This document shows positions 58,741-64,000 of a stretch of 64,000 nucleotides of DNA, piece after piece; position 1 is the stretch's first letter, and the number at the start of each line of letters is the position of its first letter. The stretch is from Trachythela sp. YZ-2020 (lineage: Eukaryota > Cnidaria > Anthozoa > Malacalcyonacea > Clavulariidae), in assembly GCA_016169945.1 (NCBI GenBank), contig JADLSH010000145.1:3099501-3163500 (forward strand), in the 5' to 3' direction. The position numbers and the translations under genes were made by a program. The notes beneath the pieces are model-generated. The model was not told the DNA's origin and ran no database searches. It was given only the letters and a program-made list of their open reading frames with translations.

Positions 58741-59740
58741 TATTATCTTCGATATTGTTCCAGGCTGCAGCCCCTTTATAACTAAAGCTGCGCTTTAAAG
58801 CGTTGTAAGTGTTGGGTTGAGTTAAGAACATGATTGTTACTTCTTAATTCATACGTTTGATTCGTACGGATTGTAAAAAACTCCCGGAGGTAATCAGTTG
58901 AATTACCTTTCATTATTTGTATCATTAAAGTTTCTAATTGTTTCTCTCTCCTTGTCTCTAAGGTGTCCCAAGAAAGTTTAGTTCTGACAGTATCTGAAGC
59001 AGTTCCGTAGCAATCACATTTGATTATTCGACCGGCTTTATTTTGAAGCTTTTTCAATTTATTTTGCAAGGTTTTGGAACAATTATTCCATACCAATGCA
59101 CAATAATCACAATGTCAATAAGGTAAAACAAAAGCGCTATAAATGGTTTTAAGCGTATCTTTATCAAATCTCCGTAACATTCCTATCCCTTTAGCAGCTT
59201 TTTTGGCCACTTTATCAATATGGTCTTTCCAGGTGATGCATTCATCCACCACTACGCCAAGCGTTTTGGTGGATGAAACACGTTTGATGCCTTCAGATCC
59301 CATCGATAAGATTGGATCAGCACTAACTTGGGACTAGTTTTTTTATCAGTATATCGTGATCAACTGTATCAAAAGCCTTTTTTAGGTCCAAAAAAACAAC
59401 GCCATTTATCAAACCTTTATCCATGTTAACTAACCATTCATTAGTTGTTCTTAGTAAAGAAGAACAGGTAGAGTATCCTTTTCTGAAACCTGACTGATAG
59501 TCTGTTAAAATTTTGTTTATAGTAAGATGTTGGCTTAACTGGTCATATACATGATCAGGCCCCCGGACCCCCCGAGAATGTGTTTGCCCCCCCAAAAATA
59601 AATCCTGGCGGCGCCACTGCATAACGACTGCAGAAAACTTTATTAATTTTGGGGGAATTTTGTCTAGACCAGCTCCCTTTTTAGGTTTGAGTTTCATTAT
59701 TTTCTTATAGACAGTATCATCATTTATCATAAATAAGGAA
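58740..59740 (-). pseudogene. CR1/L2-type LINE fragment, decayed
   Basis: Minus-strand pieces in order: 59730-59323 (KPKKGAGLDKIPPKLIKFSA, then YDQLSQHLT, GFRKGYSTCSSLL and VVFLDLKKAFDTVDHDILIK), 59303-59115 (STKTLGVVVDECITWKDHID) and 59096-58782 (LQNKLKKLQNKAGRIIKCD). The part with the GVPQG and FADD blocks is deleted, and a TE scrap replaces the segment before YDQL. Confidence 0.82.
59557..59619 (-). mobile_element. hAT-type scrap inserted in the LINE
   Basis: On the minus strand CAGTGGCGCCGCCAGG begins at 59619, continues with a G-rich stretch and ends about 59557. It keeps the LINE frame open, adding WRRQDLFLGGQ-type residues. These are known to me as a common TE-derived peptide in invertebrate predictions. 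Confidence 0.6.
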
Positions 59741-60500
59741 TTGAAATTCGCAATCTACTGGGTCCAGATATTCAGAAAAATCTCTAGGACTGACAGGCAA
59801 TTTATTTGATAATTTTGGGCCAATTTCAACAAGTATTTATTGATTTGGTCAGCTATCAATTTTGTAAAATACAGCAAATTTTCCCTCAAAAGTTTTAAGT
59901 ATTTCCCTTTTACCTAAAGTCTTGAAGTTTTTATATCAACTTCATTTAAAAAAAAAACAAAAAAACTTTTTAATAGCTTCAATTTCATATACAGCCCACT
60001 GATTCGCTCAGAAAAACTGAATTAAGCTAGCTTCAATCCCCCCCTGCGTTAGCGTTCCAGTCTATTATAGTTCAATGGCTAGGTATGAGTCAGCAATCTA
60101 GGCTTATTATATCTATGATTAAGCCTCAGTAGTAATAGCAATAAATGTGCCTAAGTGCATTACGAAAGAAATAAGGCACCAAAAGTCAAAACAGACTCCA
60201 AACGCATTCTAATAATTTCTCCTTTGATATGATCGAAGGAGTATTCCATTAACTATCTGGCGCGTACATTTTACAATTTTATCCAGTCCGAGTTGAATAT
60301 ATCAACAAAATTTTAATGAGATAATAGTTGGAGACAAAATATAGAAAAATGATGTAATTTTGCTCAATTTGCTTCGTTTACAAATAATCATCGCTCCTGC
60401 GTGGCATGTTAGCCACACTTTTCAAGACGCCAAATATGTCGCTAAAATTGCGACCTGACCGCGCGGGCTGCCCTGGCTCGAGGAAAAATTTGGCCCAGGC

Positions 60501-61232
60501 CAGTGTTGCCAGCCATGGGGTTTTTCCGCCAGATCTGGGGTTTTTGACTGAATTTTCTGGGGTTCTGGGGTTTTGGTTCAAAAGTCTGGGGTAATTTTGC
60601 CCGAAAACGCAAATGAAATTCCTGGTTAAGTTTCAAAAACGCACACGACTTTGTTTAAAACCTGTCTCTAAATATGGATATCCTTACCGTATAAGGTCAC
60701 GAAAACAATCTCTTTAGAGCTAATTAGGAATATAATTATAGTAAACCTACTAAACCCGAAAGTTCAAAATCCAAGTAGGCAGGCAGGCTAAGTATTAGTT
60801 CAGCACGTGCTGTACATGCACCGTGGTGCACGTGGACATTTTTTGCACATGTTTCGTCGCAAATATCGCAATGCATGTGCAATGTGCATGGGTGGCAAAG
60901 TACAAAGGGCACAAAATATATTATCAATTCATCAATCGCCATGTTAATCGATTCGATTTGACCATATTAATATTTGACAATATATATACATAGCGTTAAT
61001 TAGAGGGCCTGGATCCTATAATTATTACATATTAATCATTATAAATATAATGTTTACGGTATTTCGTGGACTGCAGTGGCCGAAAGTATCATTTTCAAGC
61101 TCTTCAGTAGCCTACGCGTCCCTACATCCAGCTTGTTTGTTTGACCTGGAGGATTTTTTATGAAATCTGGCGTATTTTTTCATCTTTTTGGTCGAATCTG
61201 GGGTTTGGTGAAATTTCGGAGTGGTCACACTG
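60501..61232. mobile_element. Non-autonomous hAT element, 732 bp
   Basis: Termini CAGTGTTGCCA and TGGTCACACTG, an imperfect inverted pair of the classic hAT type. The perfect 8-bp duplication GCCCAGGC lies at 60493-60500 and 61233-61240. GGGGTTTT-rich blocks sit near both ends. No transposase. Confidence 0.92.
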
Positions 61233-61824
61233 GCCCAGGCATTAATTCATGTATTCAACGTTTTGCAGCGAAATTCTATCTGTTCAACTCTAAAACTGTT
61301 AAACTGTAAAAGAGTGTCTTAATGCACCTATCAATGTTAGGCCGGCGGAGGGGGGGGGGGGCAGGGCATAGGGGCGGGATTTGACATTAAAACAAAATTT
61401 TGTGTCAAAATCCCCACCCCCGGAATGGTGCTCTTGGTCAAATCTTTTAAAAATACGGTACCCCGAGAAATCACACACTCAGTCACATGCTTAAATGCAT
61501 TAACACAAATTTTAGTGGCTTGTACGATATGAAATAGTTCGTCACATCAGTACCATACGACGACATATATTAACAAACATGCTGTCCAGACCTTCAATGG
61601 TTTCATCTATGGGAAATAAACATCAAATACCAGATTTATAGACAAAAGGTGAAAAGGTTTGCTATATTTTGCCAAAATTCACAATGAACAAGTCAACGAT
61701 TTAATAGAAATTTGTCGGGCATTGACACATTTTCAATGCATATTTTTATATATTAATACCACTAATCGGTTCGGTTGAATACTACTAAAAAAGATCATAA
61801 CAAAGAATACCTTCGTATTTTAAT

Positions 61825-62437
61825 ATGAATATTCAACAGCAAAACGAAAAACAGCGTGACAGCGTGTTCGAAGCACTTCGAAGCTCTCCTACCCGCATGG
61901 AGTCTGAGAACTAGTGGTGGGCGATATATCGAAAAAATATCGATAACTTCGATATTTGCAAGTATCGTATCGGTATCGATAAGTATTTTCAAGTATCGAC
62001 AATTTCGATACTTGTCACGTGTTACGAAATTTTGAGTTTTAGTCACTGAACTCTTGCATAACCGGACTGCGATTAACAGGGGGACTCATGAGGAGCAATT
62101 GGTAGGGGGAGGGTTAATGGGGATATTATTGGTGCATACAAGGATAGAAGGGACACGGACACTTATGTATATACTTGAGTTGAAAAATATCATTTGAGTT
62201 GAATTTACTATATTGAAATTTCGGTATACATTCATATACAATTTTGAGTATCGGTATCGAATATCGTATCGAAACAGTGGTATCGAGGCAAAAGTAACCG
62301 GTATCGTATCGAAGTCAAAATTCCCAGTATCACCCACCACTACTGAGAACGATATTCTCCAAGCGGAAGCAGCTGCGGCGGAAGTAGATCAAAGCTTCTT
62401 GCCATCGTCAAATATTTTAGCCCCGGGACCGTATTGA
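61825..62437 (+). pseudogene. Short ORF split by a hAT MITE
   Basis: From ATG at 61825, 29 codons are open to the end of the first target duplication (61911). The second part, 62351-62437, begins DILQAEAAAAEVDQSFLPSS and ends at TGA. With one duplication and the element discounted, the two parts are in one frame of 57 codons. I do not recognise the protein. It may be an exon, a small gene or chance. Confidence 0.4.
61912..62342. mobile_element. Non-autonomous hAT element (MITE), 431 bp
   Basis: Termini TAGTGGTGGG and CCCACCACTA are exact complements, flanked by the perfect 8-bp duplication CTGAGAAC (61904-61911 and 62343-62350). The body is full of ATCGATA/TATCGAT words in both orientations. 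Confidence 0.93.
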
Positions 62438-62647
62438 TTGTCAAATTCCCCACTCCAGGGATGTGATGTTTTTTTTGTTTTTTTTACAAGATTTGCCAAC
62501 AAACATAGATACGAATACACAATTAATCTACATACAACACAGGCAGGAACTGACCACAGAGATATCTCCAATAACGGGGTCCCCAACAAATTTTATAGCA
62601 ATACAGTTACAATTACATATACACAAAACTAATAATTAGCTAAACTG

Positions 62648-63004
62648 TCAACAACACGTTCTAACAGATAAATTAGCGAGAGGCCGCGTGGAGTGGCATT
62701 TTACGCACACTGACTTAAATGTTCTTGGGTTGTCCGGGTTGTAAATATTATTTAGAAGTTCGAAGTAATAGTTATATAACAAAGATTTAAAGTAAGCTAA
62801 AGATCTTGATGTATCACGGATGTTGCTAGGTAGGATGTTCCAAACACTAGGAGCCCTGACATGGAAACTGTTTTGGTAACTAACCGTTCTGAACTTTGGT
62901 ATTTTTAGTAGAATTCCATTATTTGGATCCACGTTTCTTGTTTTCCGAGTAGAGACTCGTATTGAGACATTAATGTCATTGCTAATGATACTCTTAAAAA
63001 GATA
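62648..63004 (-). pseudogene. LINE ORF2 C-terminal fragment
   Basis: Minus-strand residues FHVRAPSVWNILPSNIRDTS and AYFKSLLYNYYFELL match the end of a non-LTR ORF2, and the frame extends upstream to about 63004 (FKSIISNDINVSIRVSTRKT). The stop is at 62648-62650. The remainder of the LINE is absent. Confidence 0.72.
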
Positions 63005-63059
63005 GTCCCGCCCCTATGCCCTGCTCCCCCCCCCGCCGGCCTAACATTGATAGGTGCAT

Positions 63060-64000
63060 AATTTAAGAAAATGTACAAAGGATGGTACGTGGGCAGAAGC
63101 GATTGAATAATTTTAGTTATGCTTTAATGCTTTATGCGACTGTACTTCAGCGCGCTATAAACTATACAATATAACTTGTTCAATCACGAGCCAGAAATGG
63201 GTGAAATTCGAGACATCTGTTATTCTCGAAGTACAGTCTTAGCTGCGGTTCCCTGCTTGCTTGAATATATTATACTGTATATATTATAAATTTTATAATG
63301 TACTGAACTACAGCCGGTTGTACAACCAAAAATATCGATCACTTTAGCTCGGTAAAAACATTTTTCATCCCGCGGACCTTTATTTCACGTATCTCAATCG
63401 GAGTACAAGCCAATTTTCATAGATATTTATGAAATTTTAAAGTAAATTTCGCTGCAAAACGTTGAATATATGAAAATTTATATATTTTGCACTATTCGAG
63501 AATGTTTGTTTGCCCCCTGGCGATCCCAAAATGCATTGTGAAATCGCACGGGAACTGGGAATTGGGAAACGGAAACATATACGGTCGTCACTTGTCCATC
63601 TACCAAACTGACGTTACGTCATTTTTTCAACTTTGAGATAAATTTAAAAACTTTGTAACTGACCCTAACCCTAAAACCTACCCTAACCCCTAACCCAAAA
63701 CCTAACCCTAAACCTAACTCTAACCTAATCCTAACCAAATTGATGAAGAAAAATCAAGAAAAACGAATATGAAAATCTTTGAAAATCGGGAAAATTGCGT
63801 AATGTCAGTCTGATAGATGGAAACAAGTGAAAACCAACATTTACATTGAGCTGATTGAGGGCTTTGAGGCATAGTTAATATAGGGGAATATAGGGGAGGT
63901 TTGGGGAGGTGAATAGGTGATTGAGCTAGCTTGCCATACTGAGCAAGGCTGTGTTCCGTCTTGTTGAACTAAGACTAATTTTGTCTGAAATATTATCTAT
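63060..64000. other. AT-rich sequence without recognised genes
   Basis: Apart from the telomere-like tract, I see a short inverse match between about 63437-63470 (TTCGCTGCAAAACGTTGAAT) and 61250-61275, suggesting a local inverted duplication. Confidence 0.4.
63660..63732 (+). repeat. Degenerate interstitial telomere-like repeat
   Basis: About eleven imperfect CCCTAA, CCTAACC and ACCTAA units. CCCTAA is the complement of the TTAGGG telomere repeat of most animals, including cnidarians. The tract is too degenerate to be a chromosome end. Confidence 0.65.

Larger units (their letters stand above)
61323..63059. mobile_element. Possible composite element with 57-bp inverted ends and TAA flanks
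   Basis: TGCACCTATCAATGTTAGGC with its G-rich continuation (61323-61379) is inverted at 63006-63059. TAA lies on both sides (61320-61322 and 63060-63062). A 3-bp TAA duplication would suit PIF/Harbinger. The interior is a hAT MITE, a short ORF and a LINE fragment with no Harbinger protein, so the ends may instead be two insertions of one repeat. Confidence 0.45.

Overview
The window is AT-rich, intron-bearing metazoan DNA crowded with decayed transposons. It has GT-AG introns, TATA-box promoters, a short degenerate CCCTAA/TTAGGG tract, CR1/L2-type LINEs, tRNA-derived SINEs and many hAT and Tc1/mariner-like non-autonomous elements. The repeat set and gene families best fit a marine invertebrate, most likely a cnidarian of coral or anemone type. 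This is a judgement from pattern, not a database match.

Layout. 1-15 kb is accessory DNA: two hAT MITEs with perfect 8-bp target duplications (1.2 and 3.6 kb), a 13-bp minisatellite (1.8-2.7 kb), mariner-like elements, a giant nested palindrome (5.8-10.0 kb), and a mosaic of local direct duplications (10.6-14.9 kb). At 15.47-17.8 kb lies a TATA-driven gene for a cysteine-rich modular type I membrane protein, broken by apparent frameshifts. 18-27 kb holds a TTAA-flanked MITE, a decayed multicopy gene, an 11-bp minisatellite and two LINE fragments.

The main content is a convergent pair of paralogous secreted animal haem peroxidases. Gene 1 (+) runs from a signal-peptide exon at 29435 to a stop at 42804: six exons, 886 codons. 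Gene 2 (-) runs from 55593 to 48126: five exons, 849 codons. All internal intron phases agree, and the third and fourth exons have identical lengths (454 and 221 nt). Both retain the distal His/Asp, catalytic Arg, haem-linking Glu and proximal His, and both carry an N-terminal region that resembles a cadherin-like beta domain. Introns hold most of the local transposon load, including a LINE, a Crypton-like recombinase fragment, hAT MITEs and a cluster of mariner-like elements.

Between the two genes (45.29-47.45 kb) sits a foldback-like element whose inverted arms are arrays of a 19-bp tandem repeat, an architecture reminiscent of Drosophila FB elements. The right end (56.8-64 kb) has a head-to-head SINE pair, LINE fragments, two more hAT MITEs (one splitting a short ORF) and the degenerate telomere-like tract.

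The most unusual items are the foldback element, the nested palindrome, the conserved peroxidase pair with its odd N-terminus, and a dispersed motif with a hammerhead-ribozyme-like core (CTGATGA, short helix, GAAA) seen at several places between 2.7 and 19.4 kb.
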